In this document: positions 6,047 to 14,061 of the stretch, one piece after another
Layout of the letters: each line of letters opens with the position of its first letter
How positions within the stretch are numbered: position 1 is the stretch's first letter
Source of the DNA: a bacterium
Lineage (GTDB): Bacteria > Arandabacterota > Arandabacteria > Arandabacterales > Arandabacteraceae
Direction of reading: 5' to 3'
Length of the DNA: 17,000 nt
Assembly (NCBI GenBank): GCA_029933125.1
Contig: JAOZOU010000023.1
Location: forward strand, 1 to 17,000
The notes under the pieces: model-generated
The model's database searches: none
What the model saw: the letters and a program-made list of their open reading frames with translations, nothing else
Told to the model about the DNA's origin: nothing
Position numbers and translations under genes: made by a program

Positions 6047-6391
6047 AGTCGTGGCCTCCTGCCTGTCCAAAATCAAGTCAACGGGGAGCTTGTGGATCTT
6101 CGTCGAGCGCCTCACCCGGACGCCAAGGTCGAAGCGCTCCTGGACTGGATCTACCATCTCGAGGGCGGGGAGGGCGACCCGGATCTCAAGGTGCTGGTGT
6201 TCACTGAGTTCGTGCCGACCCAGGAAATGCCGCAGGAGTTCCTGACTGAGCGCGGCCTCAAGGTGGTATGCCTCAACAGCTCCATGGACATGGAGCAGCG
6301 GAACCGGGTCGAGTACGCAATCGTCGGGGATGCCCGCACCCTAATCTCAACGGATGCCATAGGTGTGGGGTTCAATGAGTGCTTTACCTAG
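6047..6391 (+). pseudogene. SNF2-type helicase fragment (second RecA domain, truncated)
   Basis: The open frame starts directly after the DUF3800 stop (NGELVDLRRAPHPDAKVEAL). It covers the start of the helicase C-terminal RecA lobe: KVLVFTEFVPTQEMPQEFL (motif IV), LKVVCLNSSMDMEQRNRVE and ARTLISTDAIGVGFN (motif V, normally STDAGGEGLNLQ). Both Gly-Gly-Glu bases of motif V are altered, and the reading ends two residues later. Motif VI and the whole first lobe are missing, so it cannot be active. SNF2 helicases of this kind occur in defence systems including DISARM; the fragment is too short to say which. Confidence 0.7.
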
Positions 6392-6633
6392 ATGATTCGT
6401 TGAAGTGAACTACCAATCGGGTTCGCAGGACCGACGCTTTTGCCTTCTGACTGCCACGATGTACGCATTTACATCGACGAGCTTTTCCTCCCGCGCCGCC
6501 GGTGATATAGAATGAATATAGAAGACCTATCAAGGGATGCTGTTGTAATCTCTGTGGACCCGCAGGCTATGAGGAAACAGTAAATGACGGCGACAGTGAG
6601 CCGTAAGGATCATGAACAAAATGCGGCCACATC
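6392..6633. other. Intergenic remnant region
   Basis: No clear gene. A 23-codon plus frame at 6512-6583 (MNIEDLSRDAVVISVDPQ...) has a GGTGA-like site before it and looks protein-like but is unassigned; it may be the rest of a deleted gene. It lies directly upstream of the attC-like element. Confidence 0.3.
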
Positions 6634-6715
6634 GCCTAACACAGGCTTTTCGGCTCACTTCGTTCGCCCGAATTCCGCCTGCGGCGAAACTTGGTATACG
6701 CCAGAAACGTTGGGC
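6634..6715. repeat. 82-bp hairpin-rich element with attC-type ends
   Basis: It starts GCCTAAC (6634-6640) and ends GTTGGGC (6709-6715), matching RYYYAAC and GTTRRRY. With one flanking base each side, CGCCTAAC and GTTGGGCG pair over 8 bp with one G-T wobble. The interior holds smaller inverted repeats (TTCGG / CCGAA and GGCG / CGCC). The next gene starts 25 bp beyond with its own ribosome site, as a gene cassette would. The interior pairs less continuously than a textbook attC, so it may be a related dispersed repeat. Orientation is ambiguous. Confidence 0.45.
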
Positions 6716-6740
6716 GAATTCTGTAGGAGGGTACTAGGAT

Positions 6741-7649
6741 ATGTCAATCATAATTGATGGAGAACGAGGGAAAAAGGTGGCGGAACTCGTCTATAAAGCC
6801 TTCTCTACTAACGGTATTCATGGAAGGACGGATATGCCTGAAGACATAGTGCCCAATGGTGTAGCAAGAGGCTCTCTTGATCATATATTCTTTATAACCC
6901 TCACGGTTTCTATTGACTATCAACGAGATGCCCCATCGTTATGGGCGAGTTCAAGAAAAACATTTGACGATCCAGAAACAAGATACTTATTTGATCCAAA
7001 ACTACTCCATGAAACTCCTCGTGAGAAGATAATTGAAGACATGCAAAAGTATGGGTTATCTAAGAAACCTCGAAAAGATGCTTATATCTGGCGAACGGTT
7101 GGTGTTACTTTCTATAAGAAATGGGGAGGAGACCCACGCAACTTTCTCCAAAGTTGCAACTGGGATTCTCCAGTCATTTTGAGACGTCTAAGGGAAGACA
7201 CCCACCTCTATAACGGAAGAGCGATATCCGACTATCCATATCTTCGTGGTCCTAAAATAGGTCCGTTGTGGCTGAGAATGCTTCGAGACAACGTAGGTAT
7301 CACCGAATTGAAAAATTTGGACAAAGTACCTATCCCCGTAGATGTACATGTAGCAAGAGCAACATTAGCTACTGGGATTGTTAGAGGGCGGTTCAGGGGT
7401 AGATTAGATGAAGTGTTTGAATACATACGAAAGGCCTGGTTTGAGAGTGTAAAAGGACTTAGCATTAGGGACAGAGAGATGATAGCGTTGGACGTGGATG
7501 AGCCTCTTTGGCATCTTTCTAAATACGGTTGTACAAAGCGAGATAAGACGACTGGCTACTGTCCACTTTACCACAGATGTGAAGCAAGAGAGTTCTGTGT
7601 TGGGGGAATGGTTAGAATAGAAGGTACCGTTGTGGAGTTGGACACATGA
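6741..7649 (+). CDS. HhH-GPD (endonuclease III-like) protein with C-terminal Fe-S cysteine cluster
   Basis: 302 residues; AGGAGGG lies 9 bases before the ATG. The centre carries a helix-hairpin-helix-like LRGPKIGPLWLRML (168-181, Lys172) followed by KVPIPVDVHVARAT (195-208, Asp201). These align with the GxGxKTA...xxVDTHVxR signature of the endonuclease III/MutY superfamily, whose Asp (and Lys in bifunctional members) drives base excision. The C-terminus has four cysteines (264, 274, 280, 286) in place of the usual 4Fe-4S loop. The spacing is C-x9-C-x5-C-x5-C rather than C-x6-C-x2-C-x5-C. The first 120 residues are unlike standard EndoIII. It sits alone between an attC-like element and a repeat region, so it may be a mobile DNA-glycosylase with a defence or modified-base role. 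That role is inference. Confidence 0.65.
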   Translation: MSIIIDGERGKKVAELVYKAFSTNGIHGRTDMPEDIVPNGVARGSLDHIFFITLTVSIDYQRDAPSLWASSRKTFDDPETRYLFDPKLLHETPREKIIEDMQKYGLSKKPRKDAYIWRTVGVTFYKKWGGDPRNFLQSCNWDSPVILRRLREDTHLYNGRAISDYPYLRGPKIGPLWLRMLRDNVGITELKNLDKVPIPVDVHVARATLATGIVRGRFRGRLDEVFEYIRKAWFESVKGLSIRDREMIALDVDEPLWHLSKYGCTKRDKTTGYCPLYHRCEAREFCVGGMVRIEGTVVELDT

Positions 7650-8375
7650 GAGCATTCGTCCAAGTTCGCCTTCGGGAAACCTGAGATACGCTTGTAACGT
7701 GATACTGAAATACTAAAAGAAGTGGCATCTTCACAAGTACCCAAAGGGTTGCGAGCCCTCAAACTTTCACCTTTAAGATGAAGAAAAATAGCAAGGAGAG
7801 ATGAAATTACTTTCCTTCGCTAGCAAGAGCCTTTCTATCTCTTACCTTCTTCCGTCGCTCATGAACATCATCTTTTCCAGATCTCCATTGATTCGCAATT
7901 TCCACGGTAAGGAACGATATGAAACAGATCCGAACGCTAGATATGTCAGAATTGAATTCAGAATTGAATTCCACGTCACAAATTGGGATTAGCAGCAGTG
8001 AGGTTATTAGAGACTTGGCGAATGCTAGCGCGTGATCTGGCGAGGTGGTTTCTGAGGATACGTGAGAGATAGTTAAGTTACGTGCGCCAGGGAGCCGATT
8101 CAAGTATTTTGGAGGCAAAAAACAGATTGAAGGGCGAAGGTCCATCAGGGTGGAAACTACATTGGGTGTGAAAATTGATCGTAGGCTGAAATGCACTAGA
8201 GGCGGCATTCGGAACTTCTGAAACAGCAGGGATATCGTCTTGTTTCAGAGACCTGGGTTTCACCTCGAGAGTGATTGTGGTGAGATCATCCTGTGTGAGA
8301 GACCGCGCCTTCGCATAGGGACTTACTTTAGCTTCTTTAGATGTGATAGACGGTGTTGGCACCTTGAAGGTGTTT
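7650..8375. other. Gene-poor region before the tandem repeat
   Basis: No confident gene. AGGGTT-gcg-AGCCCT (about 7745-7759) could be a short hairpin. A 12-bp unit CAGAATTGAATT is repeated twice in tandem at 7947-7970. A minus frame at 7807-8208 ends in a basic stretch (RSGKDDVHERRKKVRDRK) that looks protein-like, but its first half is not, and it overlaps the heptad-encoding minus frame in a different phase. I read the region as decayed sequence. Confidence 0.35.
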
Positions 8376-8587
8376 AGCTCATGGACGAACAGGGCTGGCT
8401 CAAGGGAGAGCATATCTGGCTCAGGGACGAGCCTCTCCGGGGTTTTCGATGCACGTGTCTGGCTCATGGGCGAATGTGTCTGGCTCATCGTACGAACATG
8501 TCTCGCTCATCGGAGAGCATGTCTGGCTTACGGACGAACATGTCAGCGTTATCGAGGAAGATGTCTGGCTCATCGAGGGAGGCTCGT
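8078..8587 (-). pseudogene. Frameshifted minus-strand frame encoding heptapeptide repeats
   Basis: Reading the minus strand across the 21-bp repeats gives a run of seven-residue units: DIFLDNA, DMFVRKP, DMLSDER, DMFVR (frame lost), DTFAHEP, DTCIENP (frame lost), DMLSLEP, ALFVHEL. It then continues about 95 residues with no repeat (TFKVPTPSITSKEAKV, SLTQDDLTTITLEVKPRSL, SLKQDDIPAVSEV). Two 22-bp units cause the frameshifts. Only the part up to 8488 has an ATG, and no ribosome site is convincing. No family recognised. It could be a broken repeat protein, or purely a DNA minisatellite read by chance. Confidence 0.35.
8376..8587. repeat. Ten-unit 21-bp tandem repeat
   Basis: Units begin near 8376, 8397, 8418, 8439, 8461, 8482, 8504, 8525, 8546 and 8567, eight of 21 bp and two of 22 bp (8439-8460, 8482-8503). 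Each is built on GGCTCATCG followed by GACGAACATGTCT, with several substitutions per unit. There are no spacers. Because 21 is a multiple of three, frames on both strands stay open across parts of the block. Confidence 0.85.
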
Positions 8588-8694
8588 ACAAAGCCTCTCT
8601 GAAACAAGCCGGGATGTCGATGCTTTAACCCTGACGAATAGGCCGAACTCTGGGGATAGAGGGATTGACCAAAGAAGCTCTACCAAAGAAAAGG

Positions 8695-8723
8695 TTTACG
8701 AGAATTCTAGCCTCGCTTATGAT
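8695..8723 (+). promoter_or_regulatory. Possible sigma-70 promoter for glnA
   Basis: TTTACG (8695-8700), exactly 17 bases, then TATGAT (8718-8723). The -10 box is one base from consensus. The implied leader is very short (about 12 bases) and would start inside the AGGGGT ribosome site, so this is tentative. Confidence 0.3.
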
Positions 8724-8741
8724 TAGGGGTGTGATGAGAGC

Positions 8742-10061
8742 ATGAGCGACATGAAAGAAAGACTAGAGGAACTCAAAACCAGGAATGTGAGATTCATAAG
8801 GCCCGTATTCGTCGATATCCTCGGCAGAATGCTAGATTTCACAATCCCAACGAACGAGTTCGAGAGTTTTGTTAAGGACGGCAAAGGATTTGATGGCTCC
8901 AGCGTGGAGGGTTTTGCAAGAACAGAGGAAAGCGATCTAAGATTTATCCCAGACATCGAAACTCTGGCGATTTCTCCTTGGGAGTACAAGGGTGTTGAGA
9001 ATACCTGGAGAGAGGCAATCGTTTTCGGGTACATATGCGATTCAGGCGGCAATCCATACGAAGGAGATACGAGGGGTTTGTTGAAAAGTCTGATCGAGAA
9101 ATACAAGGATATCGGGACTCTAAGGTGTGGTGCTGAATTAGAGTTCTTCATCTTTGGAAGTGACAAAGAGCCCGTACATACAGATGAAGGTGGATATTTC
9201 AGGTCAGGAACCTGCGGAGAGATAAGGAAAGAAGCTCAACTGATTCTCAGTGAGATGGGTATTGAAACCGAGTTTGACCATCACGAAGTTGCTCACAGCC
9301 AGCACGAGATAGACCTAACTTGTTCAGATGCACTGAAGATGGCGGACAGCATAATTTTGGCGAAATACACAGTCAAGAAAATCGCGATGAAATTCGGCAA
9401 GCATGCTTCCTTTATGCCCAAACCGATTGCCACAATAAATGGAAACGGGATGCATCTACACCTTTCGTTATGGAAGGATGGCAGGAACATCTTTTATGAC
9501 GGCGAAAACGAGGGCTTGAGCGATATCGCAAAATCATATATCGCAGGACTGATAAAGTCTGGGAAGGAAATCCAGGCAGCACTAAATCAATGGATCAATT
9601 CCTACAAGAGGCTTATTCCAGGCTATGAAGCCCCTACCTATCTCTGCTGGGGGACAAAAAATAGGTCAGCCTATGTAAGGGTGCCCGAGTATCAGAAGGG
9701 GAAGGAGTCCGCCACAAGAATAGAAATAAGAAGCCCTGACCCTGGTTGTAATCCTTACTTAGCTTTGAGTCTAATTCATGCTGCGGGTATAGAGGGCGTC
9801 AAGGAAGGCTTGGAGCCGCCACAGCCAGTTGAAGTAGATGTATTTCATTTGTCTGAGCAGGAAAAGAAGAGTCTCAACTTGGATGAGCTTTCCCCTTCAT
9901 TGGAGATAGCGATTGAGTTTTTTGAGAAAAGTGAATTGGTCAAGAGAGTCCTTCCTCAACACATTCGTTGGAAATTTATTGAGAACAAAAAGATAGAATG
10001 CGCCAGTTTCAACAGAGCTGTCACTGACTACGAGATCAGGAACTATTTTGGTACATTATAG
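8742..10061 (+). CDS. glnA: Glutamine synthetase, type I-alpha
   Basis: 439 residues, full family length. It makes glutamine from glutamate, ammonia and ATP in the cytosol, as a dodecamer in this class. Landmarks: FDGSSVEGFARTEESD (50-65), metal-ligand strand AELEFFIF (131-138), DHHEVAHSQHEIDL (179-192), nucleotide-binding KPIATINGNGMHLHLSLW (227-244), the flap GYEAP (294-298), RSAYVRVP (308-315) and RIEIRSPDPGCNPYLAL (326-342). The C-terminus ends VTDYEIRNYFGTL. There is no NLY-type adenylylation loop and no beta-type insertion, so this is the alpha subtype seen in Firmicutes, Thermotoga and many archaea, typically regulated by feedback rather than adenylylation. No nitrogen-regulation gene is adjacent, and the gene stands alone among defence genes. 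Arg is often AGA/AGG here, unlike the GC-richer HsdS and BREX genes. Confidence 0.95.
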   Translation: MSDMKERLEELKTRNVRFIRPVFVDILGRMLDFTIPTNEFESFVKDGKGFDGSSVEGFARTEESDLRFIPDIETLAISPWEYKGVENTWREAIVFGYICDSGGNPYEGDTRGLLKSLIEKYKDIGTLRCGAELEFFIFGSDKEPVHTDEGGYFRSGTCGEIRKEAQLILSEMGIETEFDHHEVAHSQHEIDLTCSDALKMADSIILAKYTVKKIAMKFGKHASFMPKPIATINGNGMHLHLSLWKDGRNIFYDGENEGLSDIAKSYIAGLIKSGKEIQAALNQWINSYKRLIPGYEAPTYLCWGTKNRSAYVRVPEYQKGKESATRIEIRSPDPGCNPYLALSLIHAAGIEGVKEGLEPPQPVEVDVFHLSEQEKKSLNLDELSPSLEIAIEFFEKSELVKRVLPQHIRWKFIENKKIECASFNRAVTDYEIRNYFGTL

Positions 10062-10629
10062 AACCATAATGGTTGGGACAACATCCACGCCAGCCCCCGC
10101 ACCCGCGGAAAAGTAAGAACTGGTCGGCTTGAGCTTCCCAACTCCTGTTCCCAAGGCGCCCAATTCTCACCACCTGAGGTGGCTCACCATCTCACCACCC
10201 ATTCCCCCAAATCTGTTTGAGTATGAATTGAACTTCAAAGTAAGGGACGTCCGTATTGATGAGGGTGGTGTCGGTATGCCTCAGATTGGTTAGCACATGC
10301 TGTCCGCCCTGAGATCTTCCTCTCTCGCGAATCTAGCTCCTGCAGCCGAATTTCGTCTTCAGGAGGAGGTTGTTCAAAATTGCCATGCAGAGCAGAGATA
10401 TGGGACCTTAGGCGTCATTTGAGATGCTGGAGGGTTATGGGGGCGATTGGCGATGGGTGTCCCTAGGCGATTCGAGATTGTGCGGCACAAAACGAGGAGG
10501 CAACGTGCAAGACCGCTGATCGAGATCTGTGAGGCTTGGGACCTTTGGGGGTAGGAAAACGGGGGCGATTTGAACCGAGGTGATGCTATTCTAGTGTCCT
10601 CCTACAGGGCCACATCCTTATGGTGATCA
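10062..10629. other. Intergenic region between glnA and the SIR2 gene
   Basis: No gene recognised on either strand. Directly after the glnA stop is the palindrome AACCAT-A-ATGGTT (10062-10074). A second, CCACCT-G-AGGTGG, lies at 10170-10182. CTCCTG (10337-10342) pairs with CAGGAG (10360-10365) across a 17-base loop. None has the T-run of a standard terminator. The stretch separates the plus-strand glnA from the convergent minus-strand SIR2/BREX genes. Confidence 0.4.
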
Positions 10630-11808
10630 TTAGTTGCTTCCCAGAATGGGCTCAAGCCAAGTTCTGAACTCTTCGTTTGTCTTTAGAAAATCTCCCAGTG
10701 ACCACTTGCGCGGCTTCCCCCGCCTCACCTGGTAGAGTTTCCCTTTGAAAAGGCTTAGCTGTGGCTCCTTGTCGTGCCACTTGGGGAAGCATGTGATTCT
10801 GGGGTTTTGATTATGAGGATCCAATCTACTTCTGACGCTGTCGTGGTCGGGATCAACAATAGCAACGCGCAGTGCTGTATTCTGACTCATTGCATCCGCA
10901 ACTACTTGGGTGACACTATTGTCTCTGAGACTGCATCCTACTATGACGAGTGCCCCTAGGTCATGAGAATGAAGGGTGCGTCTGAAGTCTTCAATCGCTG
11001 CCCTTGCGGGACCTGGCGGATTTTGTTTCTGATCATCCTTAAATATCAGGAACGGTTCACAGTGGACATTTGCAAACAGCTTCTTCCTCTTTGCACCAGA
11101 TCGGAGAGGGATTCTGAAATACTTCCTTCCGTCACCATTGTTACCATCTGCCCTATGCCACGAAATCGAACCGTGGAGCTTGCGCAGATGAACCTCAAGT
11201 GGGGGGTTCATCCTGTGACTATTGTGACCGTCCAGCCAGACAGGACCAAAACCGTCATCGCAGGGAATATTTACAGCATAGCAAAGACACTCCACCACAA
11301 GGTCGTAGTTAAGGCTAAACACCTTGAGAATCGCTCGGCCTGCCTCATTCCTTGCTGAAGCCCGGGCGGGAAGGTGTAACAAGGGCTCAAGGTATTTTAC
11401 GTCCCCAGGTGTTGCTTCCCTGAACTGAGCTCTCATTCGTTCGCCGATAAAGTCCCAGAACTTCTGAACCAGCCGGGGCTTTTTGGGAGACTTACTGCCA
11501 GAGGAACGCAGGACCAGCCCTTCCTGTATCTTCTCCATTAGCACCTCGATGTCAAAATTTCCATCGTTTTGCTTTTCCCAAGCCCTGAGGAGTTTCCTCA
11601 TTTCCTTAAGGTCATCGCGCTTCCAGCGCCCTTCGTGTTTAACTCTACGCTTCGAGCCGTCCTCTCGGTCGGCTATCATTCTATGGAGGCTCTTCTTTAT
11701 ACTTCCGACGAAGCCTTTGGCTGTTGGGATTCCTGCCTCACAGGATGCGCCGGCACCTAAGAGGAACGCCACTGGTAAGACTCTCTGAGATCTTTCGGTC
11801 TTCAGCAT
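10630..11808 (-). CDS. SIR2-domain protein, probable NAD+-consuming defence effector
   Basis: 392 residues; GGAGGG precedes the ATG by 8 bases. The Rossmann-type SIR2 core shows AFLLGAGASCEAGIPTA (14-30, NAD-binding GAGAS), VFSLNYDLVVE (163-173, the conserved Asn-Tyr-Asp), HLRKLHGSISW (207-217, catalytic-region His) and ALVIVGCSLRDNSVT (286-300). An Arg/Lys-rich segment (50-70) sits in a helical insert after the first strand. Prokaryotic SIR2 proteins of this kind, unlike deacetylase sirtuins, deplete NAD+ on phage infection (Thoeris ThsA, DSR and SIR2-Argonaute systems). No zinc-binding cysteines of a classical sirtuin are evident. It lies 209 bp downstream of brxL on the same strand with its own ribosome site, so it may be co-transcribed as a back-up abortive module. 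The sensor or partner is not identified. Confidence 0.8.
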   Translation of the reverse strand: MLKTERSQRVLPVAFLLGAGASCEAGIPTAKGFVGSIKKSLHRMIADREDGSKRRVKHEGRWKRDDLKEMRKLLRAWEKQNDGNFDIEVLMEKIQEGLVLRSSGSKSPKKPRLVQKFWDFIGERMRAQFREATPGDVKYLEPLLHLPARASARNEAGRAILKVFSLNYDLVVECLCYAVNIPCDDGFGPVWLDGHNSHRMNPPLEVHLRKLHGSISWHRADGNNGDGRKYFRIPLRSGAKRKKLFANVHCEPFLIFKDDQKQNPPGPARAAIEDFRRTLHSHDLGALVIVGCSLRDNSVTQVVADAMSQNTALRVAIVDPDHDSVRSRLDPHNQNPRITCFPKWHDKEPQLSLFKGKLYQVRRGKPRKWSLGDFLKTNEEFRTWLEPILGSN

Positions 11809-12017
11809 GTTGCAGCCCTCCAGAAGTCACTCCACATCATCGAGATTTACTTCCCAAGCTTGCTTCGGTTCCTCAATCAACCCGCTTGAGCTCTTTCTGA
11901 GGATGACTTCTCATTCGAGCTCAAGGCCCGGAACATGCTAACTGGGGAAGGAGGGAAATAGCTTCGTAAGGGTGGAAATATTTACAGGCTTTGCCAGTCT
12001 TCGAAGAGAATACTCAA

Positions 12018-14045
12018 TTAGGTCATTCCCAAGGCTTTCATTGCCGCTGTCATGGGGTCGGAGTAGAAAATGGGGTCTACTCGTTCTATGATGTCGCCTG
12101 AAACTTCTAGAAAATTGCGCTTGTTTTCTAAAGGAATTAGTGCACGCTTAGCACCGTTGTCCATACTGACTTGAAGGGGCTCCACAAGGGAACGTAGCGA
12201 CTTGATATTACCTTGAATCGTAAGATCTCCCAGAATCACGAGACCAGGCAGGACTGAGTGTTTCTTGAGTGCCGAGTACACGGCAACGATGAGGGCTACC
12301 CCTGGCTCAATAGGTACATGGTTGCCGAGCAGATCGATCGCTTCTACGTGGAAGTCAGTGATATCTACATGCTGAGAAATACCCATCCTAGCTTTCTGCG
12401 CTCGTAAGTAGGCAAAGGCTCTCGTGATCGACTCCTTCATCGTTCCATCTATGCCTCCAGCAGTCCTCATTTTCCCACTGCCTGGAGAGCACCCGACTTC
12501 CAGCCGATACAGACCAGCCTTGCCCTGATCATCCACAGAAGCGGCATATACTGAGCCGGGAGCCAAGGGATCAGACGAGATCATGTCACGCCCACCCTGC
12601 TCTGGAACACCCACGAACCTTTCTTCTCGCGTTTCATTATCGATGTAAGAGAAGGATGTCTGGTGATACTCAAAGGAGCCGAGCTTCTTGAGCTGCTCTT
12701 TGACACGTCGTCTCCCCTCAAGGGCTAGTTCCAGTATCTCGGCAAGTTCTGCGCGGCTAAACTTACCATGAGGGTAGATGAGCTTGATGAATCCTGAAAC
12801 GGTCTTTCGGACAGCCTTAACGTCACGCGCATTCAGGTGGGATCCGAGGGAGAAATACCGATCTATGGAATCGCTGAAGTTGTGTTTTCGGAGCTCACGG
12901 AACGCCTCAGCAAGGTAATCGACAACAAACCCATAATGCTCAGTGAAATACTCGACCCGCATCTTGGGGATTTCCCAACCGGGCATATAGAAATGGAGGC
13001 GATCGAGAAACGCCAAATCTTCACGAATTACTTCCGGCATAGGCATGAAAAGGTGCGAGGAGCGTACCATTATTTCAACCGCCTGGTTGGTATTGCCGAA
13101 CATGGCTATCGAGGCCCTTCCGGTCAGCGCGTCTTTCCCCCTAGCGAAGGTTCCTGATTCGCAATATGTCTTGAGTGTTGTTACTACTTCCTTTTTCATC
13201 TTCTGGAGATCCGCAACCTCATCGAATGCAACGACATCCCAGGTTCCTACCAACCCCATCTTGCCGGTCGCCATGTTGTAAAAGAGATTCGCAACTGTCG
13301 TGGGACCAGTAAGCAGAATTGTATACGGTGAAAGTTCTTGATAGGCATAGCTTTTCCCGGTTCCACGGGGACCAAGCTCCACCAAATTGTAGTTCTCTTC
13401 ACATAGCGGGATCAGGCGCACCAGCAACAGCATCTTGCCCCTACGGCTGAAGTGCTGAGGCTCAAGCCCGATGGAACGAATCAGCAAGTCAATCCATTCG
13501 TCTGTAGAGAACTCTGAGCGACATTCTTGGAACTCATCAAGGTCGAAAGTAGCAATCTGAATCGGTTTTAGGCTATCAATCCAGAAAGGACTTCGTTTGC
13601 CCCGGGCATCTTGATCGTAGAGATGGTGAAGGTCAACCTGAGCCCAAATGCCACCCATAAGCAGGCGGTCATACTCACGCAGGTAGCGGTCTGGAATGTG
13701 GACATACTTATGTCCGAAGTTTAGCAGTTCAGCCCAGTACTTATCGTCCTCTGACAAATAGCGAACTTTCACTTTGTCGATAAAGGTATGTTTGCCTTTT
13801 TCTTTAACCATTGACTGAGCTTTATTCGATTCATCTGGTCTGACAAAATTGGTGCTGATCGTAGTGTTTACAACCCGGAGACCCGCCTCAATGGCATTAG
13901 GATCATCGGTAGCGCAGTACTTTCCAAGAAGATATTCGAGCACGAAGACTGGAATATTTGCTCCTACCTTCACCTTTCGCACGAGGTCCTTTCGGACCAC
14001 CTTGCCGGCAAACACTCTCGTGACTTTGCGATCCAGCTCGGACAT
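12018..14045 (-). CDS. brxL: BREX system AAA+/Lon-like protein BrxL
   Basis: 675 residues from the ATG at 14045 (GGCGGTGA just upstream, 16 bp after pglZ's stop); the in-frame ATG 13 codons earlier lies inside pglZ and lacks a site. The N-terminal domain starts MSELDRKVTRVFAGKVVRKD, typical for BrxL. The AAA+ core has Walker A GPRGTGKS (225-232), Walker B VVAFDEVAD (271-279), sensor FGNTNQ (316-321) and a DRLHFYMPGW arginine segment (348-357). The C-terminal Lon-like domain (about 500-675) reads DITDFHVE, EPGVALIVAVYSAL, GDLTIQGNIKSLRSLVEPLQ and ends FYSDPMTAAMKALGMT. The Lon Ser and Lys positions appear as Glu and Val, so proteolysis is unlikely. BrxL is a DNA-binding hexamer-forming restriction factor in BREX type 1 and 4. 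Confidence 0.93.
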   Translation of the reverse strand: MSELDRKVTRVFAGKVVRKDLVRKVKVGANIPVFVLEYLLGKYCATDDPNAIEAGLRVVNTTISTNFVRPDESNKAQSMVKEKGKHTFIDKVKVRYLSEDDKYWAELLNFGHKYVHIPDRYLREYDRLLMGGIWAQVDLHHLYDQDARGKRSPFWIDSLKPIQIATFDLDEFQECRSEFSTDEWIDLLIRSIGLEPQHFSRRGKMLLLVRLIPLCEENYNLVELGPRGTGKSYAYQELSPYTILLTGPTTVANLFYNMATGKMGLVGTWDVVAFDEVADLQKMKKEVVTTLKTYCESGTFARGKDALTGRASIAMFGNTNQAVEIMVRSSHLFMPMPEVIREDLAFLDRLHFYMPGWEIPKMRVEYFTEHYGFVVDYLAEAFRELRKHNFSDSIDRYFSLGSHLNARDVKAVRKTVSGFIKLIYPHGKFSRAELAEILELALEGRRRVKEQLKKLGSFEYHQTSFSYIDNETREERFVGVPEQGGRDMISSDPLAPGSVYAASVDDQGKAGLYRLEVGCSPGSGKMRTAGGIDGTMKESITRAFAYLRAQKARMGISQHVDITDFHVEAIDLLGNHVPIEPGVALIVAVYSALKKHSVLPGLVILGDLTIQGNIKSLRSLVEPLQVSMDNGAKRALIPLENKRNFLEVSGDIIERVDPIFYSDPMTAAMKALGMT

Positions 14046-14061
14046 TATTTGATCACCGCCT

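Noticed and set aside
6440-6500. Minus-strand fragment resembling the start of a PIN toxin (LVDVNAYIVAV)
   Set aside because: Only about 12 residues match the idea, with no start codon and no continuation.
7807-8208. A 133-residue minus-strand gene
   Set aside because: No ribosome site, the first half is not protein-like and it overlaps another minus frame; only the basic tail looks plausible.
8376-8587. CRISPR array
   Set aside because: The 21-bp units are contiguous with no spacers, vary in sequence, and no cas gene is nearby.
8343-8726. Plus-strand gene across the tandem repeats
   Set aside because: The openness results from a repeat length divisible by three; the residues (Cys/Arg/Trp-rich) do not resemble a protein and there is no ribosome site.
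10062-10074. Palindrome AACCATAATGGTT as glnA terminator
   Set aside because: A one-base centre cannot form a normal hairpin loop and there is no T run; at most a protein-binding palindrome.
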